From the NCBI GenBank assembly GCA_030595135.1, contig JAUVDU010000020.1, positions 1-11,461 on the forward strand: a DNA stretch of 11,461 nt, in the 5' to 3' direction. The position numbers and the translations under genes are program-made. This DNA comes from Deltaproteobacteria bacterium (GTDB taxonomy: Bacteria > Desulfobacterota > Anaeroferrophillalia > Anaeroferrophillales > Tharpellaceae). The first letter of the stretch is position 1, and each line of letters opens with the position of its first letter. Below, in pieces: positions 1 to 6,780 of the stretch. The notes under the pieces were generated by a model. The model was not told the DNA's origin. It ran no database searches and was given only the letters and a program-made list of their open reading frames with translations.

Positions 1-462
1 CCGGTAGACCCCGCTCCGACCCGGATTCTCTTCCCGAAGATCTTTTTGGGTAACCAGAAAGATAAGCCGGTCACCGGCCAGAGCTTCATCAACCGCCTTG
101 ATCGAAGCCTCCCGGCCGACAAAAAGAGGCATAATCATAAAGGGAAAAACAACCACGTCACGAACCGGCAACAAAGGCAGTTCATCCGGTAAAACAAGTT
201 CTTCACCCTCTCCATTGCCGCCGTCTGAATCTTCCTCTTCACCCTCTTCGATAATGGCCAGAGCCTCTTCAAGCTCGATCTCTTCACCTAAATCTTCAAG
301 CTCAATTTTGGCGGTTTCCTCTGGGCCTTCAGGCTGATCATCGTTGCCCTCGTCAACCGACTCATCCTCAGTTTTATCTTCAGATCCAGTTTCAATATCA
401 GTTCCACTTTCATCTTCAGACAAAGGAAGATCTTTCTCTTGCTTCTTTTTTTCGTCACTCAC
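1..462 (-). CDS. lon: ATP-dependent protease Lon, N-terminal part (cut by window edge)
   Basis: The first 154 codons of Lon, the cytoplasmic AAA+ serine protease that degrades misfolded and regulatory proteins. Residues 95-154 match the start of the LON substrate-recognition domain: the run LPLLPVRDVVVFPFMIMPLF, then VGREASIKAVDEAL and DRLIFLVTQKD. The ATPase and Ser-Lys protease domains lie outside the window. The start is GTG at 462-460: a GGAGG (470-474) sits 7 bases upstream, and an in-frame TGA lies two codons before the GTG, so no longer start is possible. Residues 1-94 form a low-complexity acidic extension; 39 of the first 90 residues are Asp or Glu. Typical Lon proteins reach the LPLLPLRD-type motif within roughly the first 10-30 residues. 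The UroD/MetE-like gene ends 28 bases upstream on the same strand, so the two may be cotranscribed. Family identity is secure; the role of the extension is unknown. Confidence 0.93.
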   Translation of the reverse strand, partial: MSDEKKKQEKDLPLSEDESGTDIETGSEDKTEDESVDEGNDDQPEGPEETAKIELEDLGEEIELEEALAIIEEGEEEDSDGGNGEGEELVLPDELPLLPVRDVVVFPFMIMPLFVGREASIKAVDEALAGDRLIFLVTQKDLREENPGRSGVYR

Positions 463-490
463 CAGTCAACCTCCAGGTTGGATATATAAA

Positions 491-1564
491 CTATAATTTA
501 TAATATTCTCGTAAACGCTCTGACAGCTCTTTTGTCAGTTCGAAGACCCGGATGGCCCGAGCCGGGGTCAACGATCCGGCCCCACAGCTGGGGGAGACAA
601 AACTGCGCTCTAAAATGCTTTTGAGCGGTATTTCAGGACTACTTAAACGCTCCATTTGAGCCGTGAGCAAAGCAAACAAGGAGTCTACATCCTCATTGTC
701 CACGGCCTCACTGGTCGGCACTACACCCCAGGCCAGATAGCCCCCGGCACCAAGAAATTTTCCCAGTTCATCTTGGTAGAGAAGCAGGTTCTCTCCATAT
801 TCATAGGCATCAAAATTCAACAAGTCAACCCCGGTATCGAGCAACAGGGACCAATCCGTATTGCCGCAACAGTGGACTCCGGTCAACCCTTCAAGTCCGG
901 TACTAACCTCATTCAGGAGATCTTTCACCTGCTCCCGAGAAAGCGTACAGAAAGCTGTGCCAAAAGAGACCATATAGGGTTCATCGAAAAATGTAAGGGT
1001 CGGCAAGCCGGGAAAACAGCGCTTAAGAAAAGCTTCCTGCCAGCGGGCTTTCATGTTTAGATGCTTGACAACAACATCGGCCAACGTTGAATCATAAATG
1101 ATCGATCTTTTCTCTGCATCGGTAACCCCGAGACCAAAACTGATCGGCCCAGTCACATGACCTTTGACCATAATCGGCGTTTTCTCCTGATAACGTTCCG
1201 CCAGAGCCGGCAGCCCTTCCCACAAACCGGAAGCCCGCTCCCGACCAATAGCAAAATAGTCGAGATCAACCGCCATAACCGCCTCATAAAAGGCGGTTAA
1301 CTGCTCGGCAAAATCGGCCTGGCCCGGATCAAGATAGAAACGCTCACCCACTTCATCAAGCACCGCCCCGGGCAGCCCCTCCCCGTACTGAACATACATA
1401 CCTTCAAGAAAAGAGCGATTGGGCAGCTGCGGCCAGAAAGGCGCTTCCGGCAAACAATCCGCAATCAAATCAAGAGTTGGAACAACTTCTGACTGCGGCA
1501 GGCTGCCGATAGCAATCGCCATACAGCGCGGTAAAAAAGTCTTCCGTAAAGAGGAATTGCTCAC
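491..1564 (-). CDS. UroD/MetE-superfamily protein (methionine-synthase-II-like), function unassigned
   Basis: A 357-residue protein of the TIM-barrel superfamily that joins uroporphyrinogen decarboxylase, MtaA/MtbA methyltransferases and the C-terminal half of MetE. Near the N-terminus is the IGSLPQ strand-turn (residues about 19-24) typical of MetE-like proteins. Further on come FDEPYM (193-198), HCCGNTDW (231-238) and SPSCGAG (324-330). The His-Cys pair and the late Cys327 lie where MetE-type enzymes place their zinc ligands, which suggests a zinc-thiolate methyl-transfer site; that is inference. It lacks the N-terminal half of full MetE and is far too short to be one. An open frame runs back to a GTG at 1594, but the GTG at 1564 has GGAG six bases upstream and leaves enough sequence before the conserved core, so I chose it. 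It lies just upstream of lon on the same strand. Superfamily is confident; substrate is unknown. Confidence 0.82.
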   Translation of the reverse strand: MSNSSLRKTFLPRCMAIAIGSLPQSEVVPTLDLIADCLPEAPFWPQLPNRSFLEGMYVQYGEGLPGAVLDEVGERFYLDPGQADFAEQLTAFYEAVMAVDLDYFAIGRERASGLWEGLPALAERYQEKTPIMVKGHVTGPISFGLGVTDAEKRSIIYDSTLADVVVKHLNMKARWQEAFLKRCFPGLPTLTFFDEPYMVSFGTAFCTLSREQVKDLLNEVSTGLEGLTGVHCCGNTDWSLLLDTGVDLLNFDAYEYGENLLLYQDELGKFLGAGGYLAWGVVPTSEAVDNEDVDSLFALLTAQMERLSSPEIPLKSILERSFVSPSCGAGSLTPARAIRVFELTKELSERLREYYKL

Positions 1565-1570
1565 ATAAAT

Positions 1571-1574
1571 CTCC
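1571..1574 (-). promoter_or_regulatory. Ribosome-binding site that selects the GTG start at 1564
   Basis: GGAG on the minus strand, six bases before GTG at 1564-1562. The alternative starts (GTG 1594, ATG 1576, ATG 1522) have no comparable Shine-Dalgarno match at a good distance. Confidence 0.5.
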
Positions 1575-1666
1575 ATAAATGAGGAAAATCTCACATTATT
1601 TTCAATAAGAACCTTAATCTTAACATAAATATCTTCGTATTCGCAACCATTTTACCTCGATTTTCT

Positions 1667-1686
1667 GCTATTTATTGACAAATAGC
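1667..1686. promoter_or_regulatory. Inverted repeat in divergent control region (operator candidate)
   Basis: Perfect 7-base arms GCTATTT (1667-1673) and AAATAGC (1680-1686) around ATTGAC. The dyad covers a TTGACA (1675-1680) that could be a -35 element for the plus-strand hydrolase gene, although the hexamer 17 bases further on (TAACTG) is a poor -10. It lies between the divergent UroD/MetE-like gene and the RNase Z-like gene, so a bound protein could affect both. The repeat is visible; a regulatory role is inferred. Confidence 0.35.
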
Positions 1687-1712
1687 CTAAATTTCACTAA
1701 CTGAGATGGCAT

Positions 1713-2696
1713 ATGACTTTTCCCTGGCACATAGAAGCACTTAACCCACCCTTTGGCGATCCGGGATTTATCCTGCGCCACAACTATAGTGGCCAAGCTC
1801 TGCTCTTTGATCTCGGCGACCTGCACAGGCTCTCGGCAAAATCAATCTTAAAGGTTTCACACATCTTTATCAGCCACGGCCATATCGATCACCTGATCGG
1901 CTTTGACCACCTTTTACGGCTGACTTTAAACCGCTCTAAACACCTGCATATCTACGGGCCGCCGGGAATTATCGAGATGGTCGGACACAAGCTTCAGGGT
2001 TACTGCTGGAACCTGACCGCCCACTATGAACTCCTGATTACCGTCCATGATATCCATGAAAAAACTATCGAACAAAGTACCTTCGCCTGCCGGCAAAAAT
2101 TTAATCCCGAACCGACCACCACACGGCCCCGTAAAAATGTGACTATCTTTAAGTCTTCGACTTTCAGCATTGCTGCGGCCACGCTCGATCATGGTATCCC
2201 CTGCCTCGCCTTTGCTTTAAATGAGCCTCTACAGGTCAAGATTCGCCCCGAAGAGCTTAAGCGCCGTGACTGGTCGCCGGGCCCGTGGCTCAGTAAAGTC
2301 CGACAAGCCCTGCAAGCCAAAAGCCCGCCCGACACCATCATTGAGATCGCCGGACGCAACTACCAGCTTCAGGAAGTTGCCGAGGCCATTGCTCTGATCA
2401 GGCCGGGTTTAAAAATCGCCTACGTCACCGACGTCGGTTTCACCCAGCAAAACCTGCAAAAACTCCTCCCCCTGATAAAGGGTGCCGACCTCCTGCTCTG
2501 TGAAGCCGCTTTTTTAGAATCCGCTGCAGATAAAGCTGAAGTAAGCCGACATCTGACGGCGGCCCAAGCCGGCGAACTTGCCTACCGAGTCCAAGCCAAA
2601 CGCCTTCAACTTTTCCACTTTTCACCCCGCCACACAGAAGAAAAAGAGGCCTTCTACCAGCAAGCCGGAGAACATTTCAGCGGCCCCATCAGTTAA
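1713..2696 (+). CDS. Ribonuclease Z-like metallo-beta-lactamase-fold hydrolase
   Basis: A 327-residue zinc hydrolase resembling RNase Z, which cuts the 3' trailer from tRNA precursors. The metal-site motif SHGHIDH gives His55, His57, Asp59 and His60. The further ligands expected in RNase Z are also present: His160 in LDHGIP, Asp240 in YVTDVGF, and His302 in FHFSPRH. The stretch HLTAAQAGELA (280-290) is another RNase Z-family signature. The segment between His60 and His160 is long and little conserved, and I cannot place the flexible tRNA-binding arm of classical enzymes with confidence, so tRNA processing is likely but not proven. The start ATG at 1713 has only a weak GAG upstream. The gene is divergent from the UroD/MetE-like gene and 116 bases ahead of the Nudix gene. 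The alternative is a general MBL-fold phosphodiesterase. Confidence 0.83.
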   Translation: MTFPWHIEALNPPFGDPGFILRHNYSGQALLFDLGDLHRLSAKSILKVSHIFISHGHIDHLIGFDHLLRLTLNRSKHLHIYGPPGIIEMVGHKLQGYCWNLTAHYELLITVHDIHEKTIEQSTFACRQKFNPEPTTTRPRKNVTIFKSSTFSIAAATLDHGIPCLAFALNEPLQVKIRPEELKRRDWSPGPWLSKVRQALQAKSPPDTIIEIAGRNYQLQEVAEAIALIRPGLKIAYVTDVGFTQQNLQKLLPLIKGADLLLCEAAFLESAADKAEVSRHLTAAQAGELAYRVQAKRLQLFHFSPRHTEEKEAFYQQAGEHFSGPIS

Positions 2697-2812
2697 ATAG
2701 AAAAGAGTTTGTTAAAAATTTCTCAGGAAAAAGAGATTGCTTTGTCGGCAACCTTCTGCTAATTTCAGGGGTCGTGTTGCAATTAACCCTAAACCTTGAT
2801 AACTGAGCCCTC

Positions 2813-3424
2813 ATGCCCCTAAAACAACTGGCAAATTTTTACTCGACGTATCAACCCGAAACCAAAATCTCGACGAATACGGTACGAGCTGCAGTTCTCT
2901 GCCCTTTGTTCATTGAAGAGGGTTCCCTGAAGATGCTCTTTATCAAACGCTCATTAACCGTCAAAACCCACAAAGGCGAGATATCTTTCCCCGGCGGGGT
3001 CAGTGAAGGCCAAGACCTTTCCCTGGAAGCAACCAGCACCAGAGAAACCGAAGAGGAGATTGGCGTCAAGGTGAGCGACATCACCGTTTTCGGCGGCCTT
3101 GATGAGGTCAACACAACAACCGGGTTCCTGGTCTCCCCTTTTGTCGGAGCCATCCCCCACCCCTATAAGTTCAAGCTCTCTACCGATGAGGTCGACAGCC
3201 TGATAACTTTAAGCGTTGATGATTTCTTTGAACCCCGCAACAAAATAGATTTTTATTACTTTAACGGCCGCAGGTTAACGCCGCAACTCGCCTTTAATAT
3301 CGACGGACATGTTATTTGGGGAGCTACGGCAAAAATCATGTGGCAATTTTTAGAACTGGGAAAAAAACACAATCTTTTTGCAAAGTCGGCCTCGGCTACA
3401 CAAACGTTCCATCTCGCCAGTTGA
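2813..3424 (+). CDS. Nudix hydrolase, CoA pyrophosphatase (NudL-like) type
   Basis: A 203-residue Nudix protein. Residues 62-85 form the Nudix box, from G62 through the REx3EExG core (RETEEEIGV, 77-85) that binds the catalytic divalent metal. Just before it, residues 42-62 (LFIKRS, then HKGEISFPGG) match the UPF0035 signature that marks coenzyme A diphosphatases, which split CoA or its derivatives into 4'-phosphopantetheine and 3',5'-ADP. As in that family, an Asp (D68) stands where the box normally has its first Glu. The length of about 200 residues fits. There is no strong Shine-Dalgarno at ATG 2813. It is followed after 51 bases by the SH3 gene and then iorAB, whose product is an acyl-CoA, so a CoA-housekeeping link is possible but speculative. 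Fold and subfamily are well supported; the substrate is by family. Confidence 0.87.
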   Translation: MPLKQLANFYSTYQPETKISTNTVRAAVLCPLFIEEGSLKMLFIKRSLTVKTHKGEISFPGGVSEGQDLSLEATSTRETEEEIGVKVSDITVFGGLDEVNTTTGFLVSPFVGAIPHPYKFKLSTDEVDSLITLSVDDFFEPRNKIDFYYFNGRRLTPQLAFNIDGHVIWGATAKIMWQFLELGKKHNLFAKSASATQTFHLAS

Positions 3425-3430
3425 AGAAGG

Positions 3431-3442
3431 AGTGTTAACACT
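3431..3442. repeat. Perfect 12-bp palindrome in gap before the SH3 gene
   Basis: AGTGTTAACACT is a perfect dyad lying 34 bases before the ATG of the SH3-domain gene and just after the Nudix stop codon. It could be an operator or only chance; no promoter hexamers of good quality surround it. Confidence 0.3.
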
Positions 3443-3475
3443 TAACCCGACCCTAACAAATTTTCAGGAATTATT

Positions 3476-4195
3476 ATGACACATAGAAAACTTATCCCGA
3501 TCTACCTCATTGCCCTGATGCTCAGCAACCTCCTATTTTTCAGCATTCCGACTAACGCCGAAGCGGCGGGTGAAACCCGCTATATCTCAGATAAAATCAG
3601 AATCTACGCCCGGGCCGGGGCGGGTACCGAATTCAAGTTGCTCGCCCCCCTGACCACCGGCAACAAGGTCATTCTGCTGGGAGAATCCGAAGGTGACTGG
3701 CTCCATATTAGCTACGGCAAAGATCGTCAGGGTTGGATCCAGAAACGTTTCCTGACCTCTGTCGAGCCGGCCGCCAAACGTCTGGCCAAAGCCAATACCA
3801 AAATTGAACAGCTGGAGCAGAGTAGCAAAGCCAAGATCGTCTCACTCACCGAGACCAACAAGGAGTATCGCAAAGGCAATACCGGCCTGCTGAGAGAAGT
3901 AAAAGAGCTGCGCCGCAAACTCCAAAAAGTTGAAAAAGATTATAAAACCCTGCTTGAAGAGTCTGCCGCGTTCCTTGAATTACAAACAGAACACAAAAAT
4001 CTGCTCGCGGAAAACCGGGATCGACAAGAACGGGAAGCCGTCATCCTGGCGGAATGCGAACTCCTTAAAACCGCCTACCGGATCAAATGGTTTTTATCCG
4101 GTGGCGGGGTTCTGCTGATCGGTTTTTTCATCGGCCTCCTCATGCAGGCCTTCCGCAACCGCAAAAAGAAGAGCACCGGTTTAAGTTTTAAATAA
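3476..4195 (+). CDS. SH3-domain, coiled-coil, membrane-anchored protein (YgiM/TIGR04211 type)
   Basis: A 239-residue envelope protein. Residues 1-31 are a signal peptide (basic start, hydrophobic core LIALMLSNLLFF, likely cleavage in the AEAAG region). Residues about 34-95 form a bacterial SH3 domain: YISDKIRIYARAG, then a GDWLHI strand and GWIQKRFL at its end. Residues about 100-200 are charged heptad-rich coiled coil. Residues 204-224 are a transmembrane helix, followed by a short basic cytoplasmic tail (RNRKKK). This order matches the 'SH3 and anchor' family, which includes E. coli YgiM. Family members are held in the inner membrane with the SH3 domain in the periplasm; a role in cell-wall binding is assumed, not shown. 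AGGA seven bases before ATG 3476 supports the start. It lies between the Nudix gene and iorA with small gaps, so probably cotranscribed, though no functional link to either is evident. Confidence 0.85.
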   Translation: MTHRKLIPIYLIALMLSNLLFFSIPTNAEAAGETRYISDKIRIYARAGAGTEFKLLAPLTTGNKVILLGESEGDWLHISYGKDRQGWIQKRFLTSVEPAAKRLAKANTKIEQLEQSSKAKIVSLTETNKEYRKGNTGLLREVKELRRKLQKVEKDYKTLLEESAAFLELQTEHKNLLAENRDRQEREAVILAECELLKTAYRIKWFLSGGGVLLIGFFIGLLMQAFRNRKKKSTGLSFK

Positions 4196-4210
4196 TGTAA
4201 CACAAGTTTC

Positions 4211-4215
4211 AGGAG
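4211..4215 (+). promoter_or_regulatory. Ribosome-binding site that selects the TTG start of iorA
   Basis: AGGAG seven bases before TTG at 4223-4225. The first in-frame ATG (4235) would be 19 bases away, too far to use this site, so the rare TTG start is preferred. Confidence 0.6.
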
Positions 4216-4222
4216 AATTTCA

Positions 4223-6055
4223 TTGCAACAGGTAATGCTCGGTAATGAAGCGATAGCTCGCGGCCTGCTCGAAAAAGGCTGCACGTTTGCCTACGCCTAT
4301 CCCGGTACCCCATCTTCGGAGATTCTACCAGCCTTTATCGAACAAAGCCGTAACCATGGTGTCTCAATCCACGGCCACTGGTCGGTGAATGAAAAAATTG
4401 CCCTGGAATCGGCCTTTACCGCCGCCATGACCGGCATGCGCAGCGCCGCAATTATGAAGCAGGTGGGCTTAAACGTGGCCGCCGATGCTTTTTTAAGCAG
4501 TGCCTATCTCGGAGTTACCGGCGCTCTGGTGATCATCAGCGCCGACGATCCCGGCCCCAACAGTTCGCAAACCGAACAAGACAGCCGCCTGTTTGCGATG
4601 CTCGCAAAAGTTCCGGTCTTTGATCCGGCGACCCCGGAAGAGGCCTCTATTTTTGCCGGTCGGGCCCTTGATCTTTCAGAAGAGCTTGGCCTCCCGGTAA
4701 TGCTGCGGCCGACCGCCACCCTCTGCCATGCCCGACAAAACATCAACCTGAAAGAGATCCCGAACCAACCACGCCAACCAGAATTTGTCCGCCAGCCCCA
4801 ACGCTGGGCGGCAACCCCGAAACATCGCTTTTTACAGCACCAGCAACTCAACCAAAAACTGCTTGAGTTGGCGGCTGATCCGCGTTTTGATTTTGCGGCA
4901 AAAGCCGAAGCCAACTCAGCCCCCTATGGCATTATCGCCTCAGGTTGTGCCTGGTCGTTAACCGCTGACTTATTAAACTCTTTGCCGGACGCTGAGTCCC
5001 GGCAATTTATCCTCTACAAAGTCGAACTGCCCTATCCTTTACATAAAAATGCCGGTCGAACCCTGCTTAAACGTCATGAAAAACTCCTGGTCATCGAAGA
5101 GAGCATGCCGGTAATCGAATATCAAATGGGCGACCAAGAGAAGATTTGCGGCCGCCTTGACGGCTCAATCCCCGATGCCGGGGCTTTGACCCCGGAGATC
5201 ATCGTTTTAGCCCTTAATCGCCTCTTGGAGAATAAACTCTCCGCCAAAAGTGACAGTGTCACCGCACCTCCGGGCAAACGCCCCAGTCTCTGTCCCGGAT
5301 GTCCCCATCGCTCAAGCTTTTACGCCCTCAAGAAAGCCCTGCCCAAAGGTATCTATGCCGGCGATATCGGCTGCTATACACTGGGCATTAATCTTGGCGC
5401 ATTAGACAGCTGTCTCTGTATGGGTGCTTCAATCAGCCAGGCCGGCTCTTTTTACCAAACTTTTGCCCAGGGAGACGAAGATATCCCGCCGATTACCGCG
5501 ATTATCGGCGATTCAACTTTCTACCACTCCGGTATTCCCGCCCTGGTCAACGCCCGCTGGGAAGGCAGCCGCTTTGTCCTTTTATTAGTTGATAACTCGA
5601 CCACGGCCATGACCGGCAACCAGCCGACACCGGCCGCCGGATTGCGGGCTGATGGCAGCCAGGGACCGGCCTTAAAATTGGAAACGCTGCTCAAAGGTTG
5701 CGGCATTGAGAAGATCACGATTGTTGACCCCTATCAACAAAACGAGATGATTAACACAATCAAAGAAGCTTGGCAGTACGCCCAAACTCCGGAGGGCGGC
5801 ATTGCCGCAGTCATCGCCAGGCGCGGCTGCCTGATGATTCCCGCCGAACGACAGCAGCTGGAGAGCTTACAGATCTCCATTTCAGATGACGATTGCACCG
5901 GATGCGGGTATTGCATTAAAGCTTTTGAGTGTCCAGCCTTAGTGGTTAGGACGGACGACCCGGAAAACCGGGTTACGATCGACCAGGTCACCTGTGTCGG
6001 CTGCGGCCAGTGCCTCGATATCTGCCCGCAGGGAGCGATTAACATAATTGAGTAG
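4223..6055 (+). CDS. iorA: Indolepyruvate:ferredoxin oxidoreductase, alpha subunit
   Basis: The 610-residue large subunit of the enzyme that converts aryl pyruvates (from Trp, Phe, Tyr transamination) plus CoA to aryl-acetyl-CoA and CO2, reducing ferredoxin. Domains in order: N-terminal pyrimidine-binding domain with GNEAIARG (7-14) and AYPGTPSSEI (25-34); a middle domain to about residue 340; then the TPP/Mg-binding domain with CPGCPH (357-362), GDIGCYTLG (380-388), GDSTFYHSGI (429-438) and VDNSTTAMTG (456-465). A C-terminal ferredoxin domain has two [4Fe-4S] sites: Cys558/561/564/570 and Cys591/594/597/601. All eight cysteines are present. Length and order are normal for IorA. Translation starts at TTG, chosen because of its well-spaced AGGAG. 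iorB starts nine bases after the stop, so the two are cotranscribed and probably translationally coupled. Confidence 0.96.
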   Translation: MQQVMLGNEAIARGLLEKGCTFAYAYPGTPSSEILPAFIEQSRNHGVSIHGHWSVNEKIALESAFTAAMTGMRSAAIMKQVGLNVAADAFLSSAYLGVTGALVIISADDPGPNSSQTEQDSRLFAMLAKVPVFDPATPEEASIFAGRALDLSEELGLPVMLRPTATLCHARQNINLKEIPNQPRQPEFVRQPQRWAATPKHRFLQHQQLNQKLLELAADPRFDFAAKAEANSAPYGIIASGCAWSLTADLLNSLPDAESRQFILYKVELPYPLHKNAGRTLLKRHEKLLVIEESMPVIEYQMGDQEKICGRLDGSIPDAGALTPEIIVLALNRLLENKLSAKSDSVTAPPGKRPSLCPGCPHRSSFYALKKALPKGIYAGDIGCYTLGINLGALDSCLCMGASISQAGSFYQTFAQGDEDIPPITAIIGDSTFYHSGIPALVNARWEGSRFVLLLVDNSTTAMTGNQPTPAAGLRADGSQGPALKLETLLKGCGIEKITIVDPYQQNEMINTIKEAWQYAQTPEGGIAAVIARRGCLMIPAERQQLESLQISISDDDCTGCGYCIKAFECPALVVRTDDPENRVTIDQVTCVGCGQCLDICPQGAINIIE

Positions 6056-6064
6056 GATATTAAA

Positions 6065-6598
6065 ATGACCGACTGTAAACTTCTTATTGCCGGGCTTGGT
6101 GGCCAGGGAGTGGTTTTCCTTTCACGCTTGATCAGCCAGGCGGCCCTGCTGGCCGGTGACGATTTTATCACTTATGAGAGTCACGGCATGGCCATGCGCG
6201 GCGGCTCGGTCTCCAGCCAAGTCAAGATCGGCAACTACCGCTCTCCCTTGATTGCGCTTGAGTCTGCCGATATTCTTCTGGTTCTGGCTGACGGTGAATA
6301 TGAACGCAACCAACAATTTGTCCGTCCGGGCGGTACCTGCCTGGTGAACAGCACCCGGCCACTCACCGGCCTAGCCCAAGAAAACCGGCTGGGAGCCACC
6401 GCCATTGCTCTAGACCATGATCTCCCAAAGGCCGTAAACCTGGTTTTCAGTGGTTGGGCCGCGCAACATCCAGCCTTCCCCTACAGCTTTGAACTGATGC
6501 AGGAAGCCGTTAAAACAATGGCCGTCTCTCCCGCAATAGAAACGGCCAACCTCAAGGCTCTAGAGATAGGCCGTCAACAATATCTGATGGCGTCGTAA
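6065..6598 (+). CDS. iorB: Indolepyruvate:ferredoxin oxidoreductase, beta subunit
   Basis: The 177-residue gamma-type domain subunit that pairs with IorA. It has the GLGGQG loop (10-15) near the N-terminus and the family signature ESHGMAMRGGSVSSQVKIG (38-56), which line the CoA/active-site side in the 2-oxoacid:ferredoxin oxidoreductase family. The ATG at 6065 has TAGGA seven bases upstream, overlapping the iorA stop region. Length is slightly short of the usual 190-200 residues. The last few codons and the TAA stop lie inside the left arm of the inverted-repeat element that begins at 6586, so the C-terminal residues Met-Ala-Ser are encoded by repeat sequence and may not be ancestral. In many anaerobes a phenylacetate-CoA ligase-type gene accompanies iorAB; none follows here. 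Confidence 0.94.
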   Translation: MTDCKLLIAGLGGQGVVFLSRLISQAALLAGDDFITYESHGMAMRGGSVSSQVKIGNYRSPLIALESADILLVLADGEYERNQQFVRPGGTCLVNSTRPLTGLAQENRLGATAIALDHDLPKAVNLVFSGWAAQHPAFPYSFELMQEAVKTMAVSPAIETANLKALEIGRQQYLMAS

Positions 6599-6714
6599 AA
6601 AGTTCCGATATCCTGCGTCGTCATGATTTTTCAGACCCTCGACATACTATATTGTATAGTCTCGCGCCTGAAAAACCATATCTCCTTGTCTATCGAAATT
6701 TTTACTTAGCCATC
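6586..6714. repeat. 129-bp imperfect inverted-repeat element spanning the iorB 3' end
   Basis: Left arm 6586-6634 and right arm 6668-6714 pair as inverted repeats with about 33 of 49 aligned positions identical and two one-base gaps. Matching blocks from the outside in are GATGGC, GTAAAAA, CGATA and TTTTTCAG. The centre holds a tighter dyad, ACTATA (6646-6651), TTG, TATAGT (6655-6660). The element lies between convergent genes (iorB plus, CBS gene minus) and encodes the iorB stop codon. It resembles short palindromic extragenic elements that I recall at gene ends in Desulfuromonadales-type genomes, but that is memory, not a search result. It could fold as a long hairpin in RNA from either strand and act as a processing or termination signal. 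No T-run follows the stem, so a simple intrinsic terminator is not shown. Confidence 0.65.
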
Positions 6715-6780
6715 CCCAATTAAATACACCCTGAAAAAAGCGACCTGAAAAACCGCGATAATAATCCACTCTGTCTCGAT

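Noticed and set aside
98..337. Serine-rich 79-codon open frame on the plus strand
   Set aside because: It is the reverse reading of the Glu/Asp-rich lon extension (GAA/GAT read backwards gives Ser/Ile-rich protein) and has no ribosome-binding site.
656..1060. 134-codon plus-strand open frame inside the UroD/MetE-like gene
   Set aside because: Antisense to a gene with recognisable family motifs; no ribosome-binding site and no recognisable protein features.
1675..1703. Sigma-70 promoter TTGACA-17-TAACTG for the RNase Z-like gene
   Set aside because: The -10 hexamer is poor and would leave almost no leader before ATG 1713. Kept only as a dyad/operator note.
5507..5521. Degenerate thiamine-diphosphate motif in IorA (GDS instead of GDG)
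   Set aside because: GDSTF/YHSGI with a following DNSTTAMTG is, to my knowledge, normal for the IorA family, so it is not a loss of function.
6586..6714. Intrinsic terminator shared by iorB and the CBS gene
   Set aside because: The position is right for a bidirectional terminator, but the stems are imperfect and no U-tract follows the inner or outer stem on either strand. Described as a repeat element instead.
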